The notes beneath the pieces are model-generated. The model ran no database searches. It was not told where the DNA came from and saw only the letters and a list, made by a program, of their open reading frames with translations. From Alangreenwoodia sp964438605 (GTDB taxonomy: Bacteria > Bacillota > Clostridia > Peptostreptococcales > Anaerovoracaceae): a DNA stretch of 21,459 nucleotides. Positions 1-5,395 of the stretch are shown here, piece by piece (the stretch's first letter is position 1; the number at the start of each line of letters is the position of its first letter). The stretch covers positions 1 to 21,459 of the forward strand of contig CAYTKT010000038.1 in NCBI GenBank assembly GCA_964438605.1. Reading direction: 5' to 3'. Position numbers and translations under genes: made by a program.

Positions 1-2482
1 TCTGTTCTCTGGTGATCATGTCGTTTGGTCCGAAGTTCCCATTGTCGTAACCAGTAACAATACCGTTTGATGCTGCCCAGGCAACGGCATCCGAATACCA
101 CTGTCCGGATGGAACATCGCTAAATCCTGCGGCTGTAGCGGAAGGAGAACCTTCGAGACGGTGCAGGATGGTAACGACCATGCCTCTTGTGGTGGTGGTA
201 TTTGGTTCAAAGGTCGTCGCAGAGGTGCCTTCCATGAGCCCTTTTTCAACGACGTAGTTTACGGCGTCGCTATACCAGGTGTTTGCTACGACATCGACGA
301 AGTTCGGCGCGGTATTACTTTGATCCGATTCTTTAAACGTAACGGTAACGGTCACCGGCTGGACGGCAACTTCCGGCATAGTAAAGGTGTAGGTATTTTC
401 TCCTTCAGTTTTCACTTCAATGTTGCTTTCATCTGATCCTGTGACCGACACGTTATCAACTTCGTATCCGTTGTCTGGGGTTGCCGTGATGGTCACGGTG
501 TCGCCTGCTTTGGCGTTGTCGTCAGAGATACCGATGGTACCGCCCGTTGTGGTTTCGGTAATCACGGTGCCGGTTGGCGTGTAGTCTGGATTTTTAGTGA
601 ATTCATAGACGATTCCGGTTTCGCTTACTGAACCTGACGGATTATTTTCCCCAACCAAAAGTGTTTCTGGACCAGGCACCAACAAGGTTTTTAGTTTATC
701 GTCTACGCCTTCTGTTTTCAAGGACGGATCAACTTGCAGGACTACTTCGCCCGTTTTGTGAATTGTAACCGGTTGGTCAGGTATTTCAAACAAGGTGACA
801 AGTTTTGAATCTGTATTTTCCAGAGCACAATCCACCGCGGAGTTTAAGTTATCAAAATAAAAACCTCCGCTGGTTGCTATACCTTTATTGTAATTCACTT
901 CGTAGGTTGCAAAAGGTTCGTAATCCAAGTCGTACAACTGATTGTAGATATCAGAGCTTGTTTTCCCAGGGTTACCGTTTTTAGATATGTATATTGTTTT
1001 TTGCCACGTTTGTGCCTTCCAAGGAGCATTCACTTTAATGGTTTGCCAGTCTGTTTTGTCATTGTCCAGAACAGGCATGTCATTTCTGAAAAGAATGTTT
1101 GGGGTTTCAAACGAGTCAGAGTCTTTTATTTTGTAATCCGGCAGGTCACCAGTTAGATACGTTCTTATAACCGTAGATATTTTTAGCTTCCATGTGTTGT
1201 TTGTTTTATCCAAGCCAGTATACTCGAATTGCACAACTGGTATGGCCCTTATGTAAACTTCATCTAAGTCATAACCTATTTTTTGTTCCAGGAGAGATTT
1301 TTTTTCATTTTTTTCACCGTCAGTCATATTCCAGTCTGCAAGCGTATCCAAACATAATTCGTACAATTGATCGTCTAGATTTTTATACCAATCAGTACTT
1401 TTATAGTCTGATGGGATTATCGAGTTGTCAATCCGAATGTTTTCTCCGAGTTCAGACGATCCAGAATTGTTCATTTCAAATTCTGTAAGTCCGTCACGAA
1501 TGTACACTGGTGCTACTTTTATTGTTAGCAAGTAGATATTGTTGGAGTATTCTTCCGGTTGTTTTTCACCAACTCCCTGTACTTCTAACCAGAGTTTTAT
1601 GTCGCTACCTTCGGTGTAGTCTATTGATTTTGCAAGTAAGTTCCATTTGATAGTCAAACCGCTGTTATCTACCCCGCCTGTTGTATTCCAACTCGTGTTT
1701 GCATCATATTTACGTTCTGTTTCCGAACCGTAGAATATGAAGTCAACTCTTTTTGTTGTTTTAAGTATCAGCCCTTTAGTTTTCAGTGCATCCAGACCGA
1801 ATTGATCAATGTCGAAGGTAATGGGGTATGGGTCATTTACTGTCCCACGATGTTCGGTTAAAACCGATTTATCTATAGTGTGTTTTAGTGTGAAGTCCTT
1901 GTCATTATCTTGTATAACAACAGAATCGATTTCTGTCGTAGACGTTGGAACTGTTACTTGCAGGACCAGCTTGCAGTTGTACCAATCTTTTCCTTTTTTC
2001 ACAGACATCCACACGTATATTTGTGGTTTGCTTAGATACGAAAGGGTGTGAGCTGAGCTTTTATCCAAATTTAGGTAACTTACGCCGTTTTTCACTTGTT
2101 GTGTGCTAGGCGTTAATGCTTTAGCTTTTCTCCAATCTAAGTTTTCAATTGAGCTTCGTAAGTGCATTTCAGTCCAATTGGAATGTTCGAACTCAACTGT
2201 TACGTGATTGTCCATCAGTGACAAACTGTTCTCTAGTGCCCCTGTAAACCTGTATTGTTTTGTGTCTAGTTCTATTGGTATCGATACTGCGGTAACTTTT
2301 TCGTCCAAATTGTTCTTAGTTAATTTCAGTTTATCAACTTCAATAGGTTTTTCCTTGTGATAGTCTAATGTGATTTTTAACTGTTCTGTTTCACCGGTCC
2401 CCTCATCTGCAAACACCATCGTCGGCGTCAGCGTCAACACCATGCATACGCATAGTAATACGGATAAAAATCGCTTTTTCAT
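1..2482 (-). CDS. SLH-domain surface protein, C-terminus cut by window edge
   Basis: An open frame of 827 codons runs from ATG at 2482 to the left edge without a stop, so this is a 3'-partial gene. GGAGG at 2491-2495 lies 8 nt before the ATG. The N-terminus is a Sec signal peptide (MKKRFLSVLLC, hydrophobic core, ending MVFADEG near residue 26). Residues of about 30-640 are Tyr/Asn/Asp-rich and match no family I can name. Residues of about 645-720 resemble the bacterial repeat found in secreted Firmicute proteins (KAGDTVTITATPDNGYEV). Two SLH domains follow: the first near residue 725 (FVDVVANTWYSDAVNYVVEK), the second near 785 (FSDVPSGQWYSDAVAWAASN), running off the edge. SLH domains bind pyruvylated secondary cell-wall polymer, so the protein is probably anchored to the cell surface. 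A third SLH domain usually follows. Function of the large N-terminal part is unknown. Confidence 0.9.
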   Translation of the reverse strand, partial: MKKRFLSVLLCVCMVLTLTPTMVFADEGTGETEQLKITLDYHKEKPIEVDKLKLTKNNLDEKVTAVSIPIELDTKQYRFTGALENSLSLMDNHVTVEFEHSNWTEMHLRSSIENLDWRKAKALTPSTQQVKNGVSYLNLDKSSAHTLSYLSKPQIYVWMSVKKGKDWYNCKLVLQVTVPTSTTEIDSVVIQDNDKDFTLKHTIDKSVLTEHRGTVNDPYPITFDIDQFGLDALKTKGLILKTTKRVDFIFYGSETERKYDANTSWNTTGGVDNSGLTIKWNLLAKSIDYTEGSDIKLWLEVQGVGEKQPEEYSNNIYLLTIKVAPVYIRDGLTEFEMNNSGSSELGENIRIDNSIIPSDYKSTDWYKNLDDQLYELCLDTLADWNMTDGEKNEKKSLLEQKIGYDLDEVYIRAIPVVQFEYTGLDKTNNTWKLKISTVIRTYLTGDLPDYKIKDSDSFETPNILFRNDMPVLDNDKTDWQTIKVNAPWKAQTWQKTIYISKNGNPGKTSSDIYNQLYDLDYEPFATYEVNYNKGIATSGGFYFDNLNSAVDCALENTDSKLVTLFEIPDQPVTIHKTGEVVLQVDPSLKTEGVDDKLKTLLVPGPETLLVGENNPSGSVSETGIVYEFTKNPDYTPTGTVITETTTGGTIGISDDNAKAGDTVTITATPDNGYEVDNVSVTGSDESNIEVKTEGENTYTFTMPEVAVQPVTVTVTFKESDQSNTAPNFVDVVANTWYSDAVNYVVEKGLMEGTSATTFEPNTTTTRGMVVTILHRLEGSPSATAAGFSDVPSGQWYSDAVAWAASNGIVTGYDNGNFGPNDMITREQ

Positions 2483-2521
2483 TTATTTTTCCTCCTTTGC
2501 GATTGTTTCCCGCACGGTTTT

Positions 2522-2547
2522 CCGGAGACGGCGAATTCCGTCCCCGG
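2522..2547 (-). promoter_or_regulatory. GC-rich hairpin in the SLH gene 5' UTR
   Basis: On the minus strand CCGGGGACGG pairs with CCGTCTCCGG around an AATTCG loop: ten pairs, one of them G-U. It lies 27 nt upstream of the ribosome binding site, between the leader terminator and the SLH gene. It could stabilise the 5' end of the mRNA or take part in an alternative fold of the leader. Confidence 0.6.
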
Positions 2548-2556
2548 CCGGCTGGG

Positions 2557-2599
2557 GAAAAACAAAAATGCCGTGCAGGAACGAGATCCTACACGGCAT
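2557..2599 (-). terminator. Intrinsic terminator in the leader of the SLH gene
   Basis: On the minus strand ATGCCGTGTAGGA pairs with TCCTGCACGGCAT (13 pairs, one T-G wobble) around a TCTCGT loop, followed by TTTTGTTTTT. The wobble pairs only in the minus-strand RNA, which fixes the orientation. It ends 75 nt upstream of the SLH start codon, and I see no promoter between it and that gene. It therefore either attenuates SLH transcription or ends an upstream minus-strand transcript. A copy of ATGCCGT at 2786-2792 in the same leader could compete for the 3' arm. Confidence 0.75.
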
Positions 2600-2701
2600 C
2601 ACAAAGAAGAGTATTCACTAATCTAAGATGCACACACTGCCAAACAATCAACCACCCGCTCGGATTATTACCAGTTTGTCAACATCAATTCAAAACCATC
2701 C

Positions 2702-2787
2702 TTGAAACAGTTCATCAAAGATACGAGGAACTAAGACATGATAGAATTCCCATTCACAAACAACTGTTTCAATAGAATGCTTGAAAC
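2702..2787. repeat. Nested inverted repeats around TTGAAAC
   Basis: TTGAAACAGTT at 2702-2712 and AACTGTTTCAA at 2762-2772 form a perfect 11-bp inverted repeat. GTTTCAA at 2766-2772 and TTGAAAC at 2781-2787 form a second one, 7 bp with an 8-nt spacer. The last TTGAAAC contains the -35 hexamer of the small-RNA promoter, so a regulator binding here could control that RNA. No known operator is recognised. Confidence 0.4.
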
Positions 2788-2809
2788 GGCATGACAAAAA
2801 AGGTATAAT
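2781..2809 (+). promoter_or_regulatory. Near-consensus sigma-A promoter for the small RNA
   Basis: TTGAAA (2781-2786), a 17-bp spacer and a perfect TATAAT (2804-2809). The predicted start, seven bases downstream, is G2816, which is exactly the first base of the closing helix of the RNA described next. Confidence 0.8.
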
Positions 2810-2815
2810 ATATAC

Positions 2816-2911
2816 GCGGTAGGGCCGTTCGGCCTTTGTGTAGGTAGGCTAGTTACCTGGACAAGCTTCAAGGGAGCTCCAATCCCTTGGAGATGCCGCA
2901 TTTTCTGTTTT
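2816..2911 (+). ncRNA. Compact four-helix small RNA, family not recognised
   Basis: A roughly 95-nt RNA is predicted from the promoter start to a U-rich tract (TTTTCTGTTTTT at 2901-2912). Helix P1 pairs GCGGUA (2816-2821) with UGCCGC (2894-2899), directly before the U tract. Inside are three hairpins with almost no linker: GGGCC with GGCCU around GUUC; UUGU plus UAGGUA with UACCUG plus ACAA, with a G-G mismatch; and CUUCAAGGGA with UCCCUUGGAG. Several pairs are G-U on the plus strand and would be A-C mismatches on the minus strand, so the plus strand is the functional one. It has no open frame. It does not look like SRP RNA, 6S, tmRNA, RNase P or a riboswitch class I know. It may be a trans-acting regulator or a stable structural RNA. 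Confidence 0.7.
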
Positions 2912-2920
2912 TCGTCTATT

Positions 2921-2948
2921 ATTATACCAAGGATAACGAAAATAGCAA
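2921..2948 (-). promoter_or_regulatory. Minus-strand promoter facing the small RNA
   Basis: On the minus strand TTGCTA (2948-2943), a 16-bp spacer ending in TGG, and TATAAT (2926-2921), i.e. an extended -10. Transcription would start near 2914, run antisense through the whole small RNA and continue into the SLH leader. It is the best candidate promoter for the SLH gene. Confidence 0.55.
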
Positions 2949-3548
2949 GGATTATTTTTCAAACTGCCAACAGCTCTATTCGCACGTCTATTGATTTTTC
3001 AATGCTTCCAATAGATTAATTTTTTCGGAAAAACATCTTTTTCAGACGGTCTGATCTATAAATTCGAGATTTTTTCCGGTTAATTTGCTGAATCAAAACC
3101 ATTTTCGGATTCATTTGCAGCGGGACATAGGATCATAAAAAATGAACGACTTTGTGATTTTTCTTTAGGACGCGTATTCTTGGTACCCACTTGAAGTGTA
3201 CAGCTCTCAGCGGGTGTTCTGTGTTTCCTGACAAAAAAAGCCCGAGGATTTTCTCCCCGGACGGTAGTTAGATTGTATCACGATAGGACACTCACAGGCG
3301 CAGGCTTTGAAATTACAACGTTCATCGCAAGCCCCGCGGAACTCGCATACCTTCTGCATTGTCACCACCGCTGGCAGTGCTAACAATCGCAACATCAGCT
3401 ATTCTTCTGCGATTGTTGCAGGCTTTTGCATCGTTTCAGTCAAAAAACTAAGGCGCATAGGCATAGTAGGAAACGAACAGCCTAACGTTTGTTTCGTCAG
3501 GGATTTGATCAAAACAGATAGTAGATAGTAGGCAACCGGTTTTTCTGG
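2949..3548. other. Noncoding stretch at the left border of the toxin array
   Basis: No convincing gene. It is AT-rich to about 3230. It then holds a minus-strand terminator (3233-3260), an inverted repeat AACAATCGCA / TGCGATTGTT around 3381-3416 and a second one, GAAACGAAC at 3470-3478 with GTTTGTTTC at 3487-3495. Minus-strand frames here are short, and the best one runs through the terminator. This looks like the eroded edge of an inserted element. Confidence 0.5.
3233..3260 (-). terminator. Minus-strand intrinsic terminator without a clear gene
   Basis: On the minus strand CCGGGGA pairs with TCCTCGG around GAAAA (seven pairs, one wobble), followed by GC and seven T residues. No complete gene lies upstream on that strand, so it may end antisense transcription leaving the toxin array or belong to a lost gene. 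Confidence 0.65.
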
Positions 3549-3554
3549 TAAAAT
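3549..3554 (+). promoter_or_regulatory. Toxin promoter, unit 1 (extended -10 only)
   Basis: TAAAAT preceded by TGG, as in the other units, but the sequence further upstream is unrelated. There is no good -35 and the palindrome seen in units 2-4 is absent. One extra A lies before TAGGG. Expression is probably weaker or differently controlled. Confidence 0.5.
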
Positions 3555-3612
3555 AAAAAATAGGGATTATCGTTTGGCGGTCAGTCACTTCCTTGTGAAA
3601 GGAGGTGACAAT

Positions 3613-3702
3613 ATGGTTACATACTCAGAACTATTCCTATTTGGAACGTTTGTTGTGAGCGTAATCAATCTTTGCGTTACGATCTTCACACGCAAAAAAT
3701 AA
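3613..3702 (+). CDS. Holin-like type I toxin peptide, unit 1
   Basis: 29 codons, ATG to TAA, with AAAGGAGGTGA 4 nt upstream. The peptide starts MVTYSELFLFGT, has one hydrophobic membrane segment (about residues 7-26) and ends TRKK. Short length, an MVTYS-type start, one membrane span and a basic tail match the putative holin-like toxins (Hol-Tox family) common in Firmicutes. By family analogy it would insert in the membrane and depolarise or damage it when over-translated. The AAA AAA TAA end of the ORF is read on the other strand as the T tract of the antisense-RNA terminator. It is too short for routine gene calling. Family assignment is from memory; toxicity is inferred. Confidence 0.85.
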   Translation: MVTYSELFLFGTFVVSVINLCVTIFTRKK

Positions 3703-3783
3703 AGGCCGCCTAACTTAGTAGTTAGACGGTCTACCCATTTTTGAGGACTGACCGCCTCGCTAAAAGCGGTAATCCCTTTTTCT
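3694..3783 (-). ncRNA. Candidate antisense antitoxin RNA, unit 1
   Basis: Minus-strand promoter: TTGATT (3818-3813), 17-bp spacer ending TGG, TATCTT (3795-3790), predicted start near 3783. The RNA would copy the 3' clamp and 3' UTR of the toxin mRNA and end at a hairpin (GACCGTCTAAC with GTTAGGCGGCC, one mismatch) followed by TTTATTTTTT at 3703-3694. Length is about 90 nt, all of it complementary to the toxin mRNA 3' end, the arrangement of txpA/RatA in Bacillus subtilis. The segment TACCCATTTTTGA (3732-3744) is unique to this unit. Confidence 0.75.
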
Positions 3784-3928
3784 ATTTTCAAGATACCACA
3801 GACGGAAGAAAAAATCAAGAGGGGTATCGGTACAACTGGCTCAACAGACGACGGCTCTGCTCACGAGAATATGCTGCCGTATGTCACAGCATATTGCTGG
3901 AGACGGACGGCTTAATCAAAGAACAAAA

Positions 3929-3957
3929 TGACAAAGAATCTATCTTTGTGGTAAAAT
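3929..3957 (+). promoter_or_regulatory. Toxin promoter, unit 2, with palindrome between -35 and -10
   Basis: TGACAA (3929-3934), 17-bp spacer, TAAAAT (3952-3957) with extended TGG. ACAAAGA (3931-3937) and TCTTTGT (3943-3949) form a perfect 7-bp inverted repeat with a 5-bp centre, lying in the spacer where a repressor would block RNA polymerase. The same arrangement recurs in units 3 and 4 but not in unit 1. Confidence 0.7.
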
Positions 3958-4015
3958 AAAAATAGGGATTATCGTTTGGCGGTCAGTCACTTCCTTGTGA
4001 AAGGAGGTGACGCTT

Positions 4016-4105
4016 ATGGTTACATACTCGGATTTGTTCCTCTTTGGAACGTTAATCGTGAGTGTAATCACTCTTTGCGTTACAATTTTTACACGCAAAA
4101 AATAA
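4016..4105 (+). CDS. Holin-like type I toxin peptide, unit 2 (divergent copy)
   Basis: 29 codons ending TAA. It differs from the other three by E6D, F13L, V14I and N19T, all conservative, plus several silent changes. The linker before the ATG is CGCTT rather than CAAT. Change is thus confined to conservative and silent positions while the flanking 243-bp blocks stay identical, which points to selection for the peptide. The membrane segment and RKK tail are kept. Confidence 0.85.
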   Translation: MVTYSDLFLFGTLIVSVITLCVTIFTRKK

Positions 4106-4185
4106 AGGCCGCCTACTAACATAGGTGGCCTGCTTCGTATAACAACGGACTGACCGCCTCGCTAAAAACGGTAATCCCTTTTTCT
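4097..4185 (-). ncRNA. Candidate antisense antitoxin RNA, unit 2
   Basis: Promoter TTGATT (4220-4215), 17-bp spacer, TATCTT (4197-4192). The terminator stem pairs GGCCACCTA with TAGGCGGCC on the minus strand, with a different loop (TGTTAG), then TTTATTTTTT. The unit-specific stretch near 4130-4146 (TGCTTCGTATAACAAC) shares little with the other units. Confidence 0.72.
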
Positions 4186-4330
4186 ATTTTCAAGATACCA
4201 CAGACGGAAGAAAAAATCAAGAGGGGTATCGGTACAACTGGCTCAACAGACGACGGCTCTGCTCACGAGAATATGCTGCCGTATGTCACAGCATATTGCT
4301 GGAGACGGACGGCTTAATCAAAGAACAAAA

Positions 4331-4359
4331 TGACAAAGAATCTATCTTTGTGGTAAAAT
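4331..4359 (+). promoter_or_regulatory. Toxin promoter, unit 3
   Basis: TGACAA (4331-4336), 17-bp spacer holding the ACAAAGA / TCTTTGT palindrome, and TAAAAT (4354-4359) with extended TGG. Identical to unit 2. Confidence 0.7.
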
Positions 4360-4416
4360 AAAAATAGGGATTATCGTTTGGCGGTCAGTCACTTCCTTGT
4401 GAAAGGAGGTGGCAAT

Positions 4417-4506
4417 ATGGTTACATACTCAGAACTATTCCTATTTGGAACGTTCGTTGTGAGCGTAATCAATCTTTGCGTTACGATCTTTACACGCAAA
4501 AAATAA
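4417..4506 (+). CDS. Holin-like type I toxin peptide, unit 3
   Basis: Same 29-residue product as unit 1, with two silent differences (codons 13 and 25). The Shine-Dalgarno is followed by GGCAAT rather than GACAAT, but the occluding hairpin is intact. The ORF ends AAA AAA TAA, keeping the T tract for the antisense terminator. Confidence 0.85.
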   Translation: MVTYSELFLFGTFVVSVINLCVTIFTRKK

Positions 4507-4583
4507 AGGCCGCCTACTACGGTAGACGGTCTACCTAACATTACAAGGACTGACCGCCGACCAAAGCGGTAATCCCTTTTTCT
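4498..4583 (-). ncRNA. Candidate antisense antitoxin RNA, unit 3
   Basis: Promoter TTGATT (4618-4613), 17-bp spacer, TATCTT (4595-4590). Terminator arms GACCGTCTAC and GTAGGCGGCC close on a CGTA tetraloop. The unit-specific stretch is TACCTAACATTACAA, near 4532-4546. The 3' clamp loop is shortened here (GACCAAA), but both paired arms are kept. Confidence 0.72.
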
Positions 4584-4728
4584 ATTTTCAAGATACCACA
4601 GACGGAAGAAAAAATCAAGAGGGGTATCGGTACAACTGGCTCAACAGACGACGGCTCTGCTCACGAGAATATGCTGCCGTATGTCACAGCATATTGCTGG
4701 AGACGGACGGCTTAATCAAAGAACAAAA

Positions 4729-4757
4729 TGACAAAGAATCTATCTTTGTGGTAAAAT
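4729..4757 (+). promoter_or_regulatory. Toxin promoter, unit 4
   Basis: TGACAA (4729-4734), 17-bp spacer with the ACAAAGA / TCTTTGT palindrome, TAAAAT (4752-4757) with extended TGG. Identical to units 2 and 3. Confidence 0.7.
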
Positions 4758-4814
4758 AAAAATAGGGATTATCGTTTGGCGGTCAGTCACTTCCTTGTGA
4801 AAGGAGGTGGCAAT

Positions 4815-4904
4815 ATGGTTACATACTCAGAACTATTCCTATTTGGAACGTTCGTTGTGAGCGTAATCAATCTTTGCGTTACGATCTTTACACGCAAAAA
4901 ATAG
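4815..4904 (+). CDS. Holin-like type I toxin peptide, unit 4
   Basis: Coding sequence identical to unit 3 except for a TAG stop. The changed stop region (TAGCATGACC) pushes the antisense terminator hairpin about five bases away from its T tract, so termination of this antitoxin RNA may be weaker. It is the last unit, directly upstream of the truncated phage-like gene. Confidence 0.85.
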   Translation: MVTYSELFLFGTFVVSVINLCVTIFTRKK

Positions 4905-4984
4905 CATGACCGCCTACTGAAGTAGACGGTCTTATTCGTATTTCGGACTGACCGCCATGCTAAAAGCGGTAATCCCTTTTTCTA
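4896..4984 (-). ncRNA. Candidate antisense antitoxin RNA, unit 4
   Basis: Promoter TTGATT (5019-5014), 17-bp spacer with several base changes relative to the other units, TATCTT (4996-4991). Hairpin GACCGTCTAC with GTAGGCGGTC around TTCA, then ATGC before TATTTTTT. The unit-specific stretch is TTATTCGTATTTC near 4932-4944. Conservation of both promoter hexamers despite spacer changes supports a real promoter. Confidence 0.68.
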
Positions 4985-5032
4985 TCTTTTAAGATACCAC
5001 GGGCGGCAGAAAAAATCAAGAGGGGAAAATTT

Positions 5033-5395
5033 TTGAATGAGATTTATGACTTTCTGGCGGGACATGTGCCCGCCGTGGTCCTGACGGTACTGTTCGTTCT
5101 CAGCGCTATCTTTGAAGCGTCAAAAATCCCAATCCATCCGTGGCGGCGGATCGGCAAGGTACTCCGTCGAATGTTACAGGCTATCGGAGATGCACTCAAT
5201 AGCGATCTGCGGGAGCAAGTTTGCGATATTAGCGGTCGGATGGAGCGGATCGAGTTGCGCCAGTGTGTGGAGCGGAAACAACAGCTCCGCAGGGCAATCC
5301 TCCGATTCTCCGATGAGTGCCGTGTCGGCGTAAAACACCTGTCCCAGATCACTGAAAAACTTCTACCAGAAAATTTCGCTTTTCCCTCTGCGTGA
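5033..5395 (+). pseudogene. Truncated phage-type membrane protein (holin-like)
   Basis: 120 residues from TTG at 5033; the nearby ATG at 5037 is out of frame. AGAGGGG at 5019-5025 is the ribosome binding site. The N-terminus MNEIYDFLAG is followed by a hydrophobic span (about residues 13-30), then a charged helical, coiled-coil-like region (DISGRMERIELRQCVERKQQ) and RAILRFSDECRVGVKH. This order (short N-tail, one membrane span, basic patch, coiled coil, ILRF-D-E motif) resembles small proteins near phage lysis genes in Clostridia, which continue about 30-40 residues further. Here the frame diverges after VKH and overlaps the 3' end of the opposite-strand EFR1 gene by 33 bp. I read it as a gene cut off at the junction between the inserted element and the chromosome. 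It may still make a short protein. Confidence 0.6.

Larger units (their letters stand above)
3562..3786 (+). other. Toxin mRNA with sequestered RBS and 5'-3' clamp (unit 1 as type)
   Basis: The predicted transcript runs from about 3562 to the T tract at 3777-3781. GGGAUUAUCG (3563-3572) pairs fully with CGGUAAUCCC (3767-3776), with one U-G. GGCGGUCAGUC (3576-3586) pairs perfectly with GACUGACCGCC (3746-3756). The two mRNA ends can thus be held by 21 pairs. Immediately after, CACUUCCUU (3586-3594) pairs with AAGGAGGUG (3599-3607) around GUGA, burying an unusually strong Shine-Dalgarno. Both elements recur in all four units (predicted starts near 3964, 4366 and 4764). This is the usual way type I toxin mRNAs are kept untranslated. 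Confidence 0.8.
3549..5020 (+). repeat. Tandem array of four ~400-bp toxin/antisense-RNA units
   Basis: Four direct repeats with start codons at 3613, 4016, 4417 and 4815 (periods 403, 401 and 398 bp). Each unit holds an extended -10 promoter, a 5' segment complementary to its own 3' end, a sequestered Shine-Dalgarno, a 29-codon ORF, a hairpin, a short variable stretch, the 3' clamp and a minus-strand promoter. The blocks 3767-4009, 4169-4411 and 4567-4809 are each 243 bp and appear identical. Divergence is concentrated in the ORF of unit 2 and in the hairpin tips and adjacent 3' segments. Unit 1 lacks the conserved upstream block. Such identity implies recent duplication or continuing gene conversion. 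Confidence 0.95.

Noticed and set aside
2702..2790. CRISPR-like repeats (GTTTCAA / TTGAAAC)
   Set aside because: Only three short copies in mixed orientation, no regular spacers and no cas genes. Better read as inverted repeats near a promoter.
2601..2930. Minus-strand riboswitch (c-di-GMP or c-di-AMP class) ahead of the SLH gene
   Set aside because: AGGTAGGCTAGTTACC superficially recalls part of the c-di-GMP-I aptamer, but the rest of the core is missing and the G-U pairs show that the plus strand is the structured RNA.
3207..3395. Cys-rich minus-strand frame (CEFRGACDERCNFKACACEC), with GGTGGTGA before an internal ATG at 3359
   Set aside because: A strong intrinsic terminator for the same strand lies inside the frame (3233-3260), so the transcript would end before the stop codon.
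3741..3959. 72-codon plus-strand frame across the toxin 3' UTR and the conserved block, repeated in each unit
   Set aside because: Its start lies inside the toxin mRNA 3' clamp, it has no ribosome binding site, and it is carried along only because the block is identical in each junction. No family resemblance.
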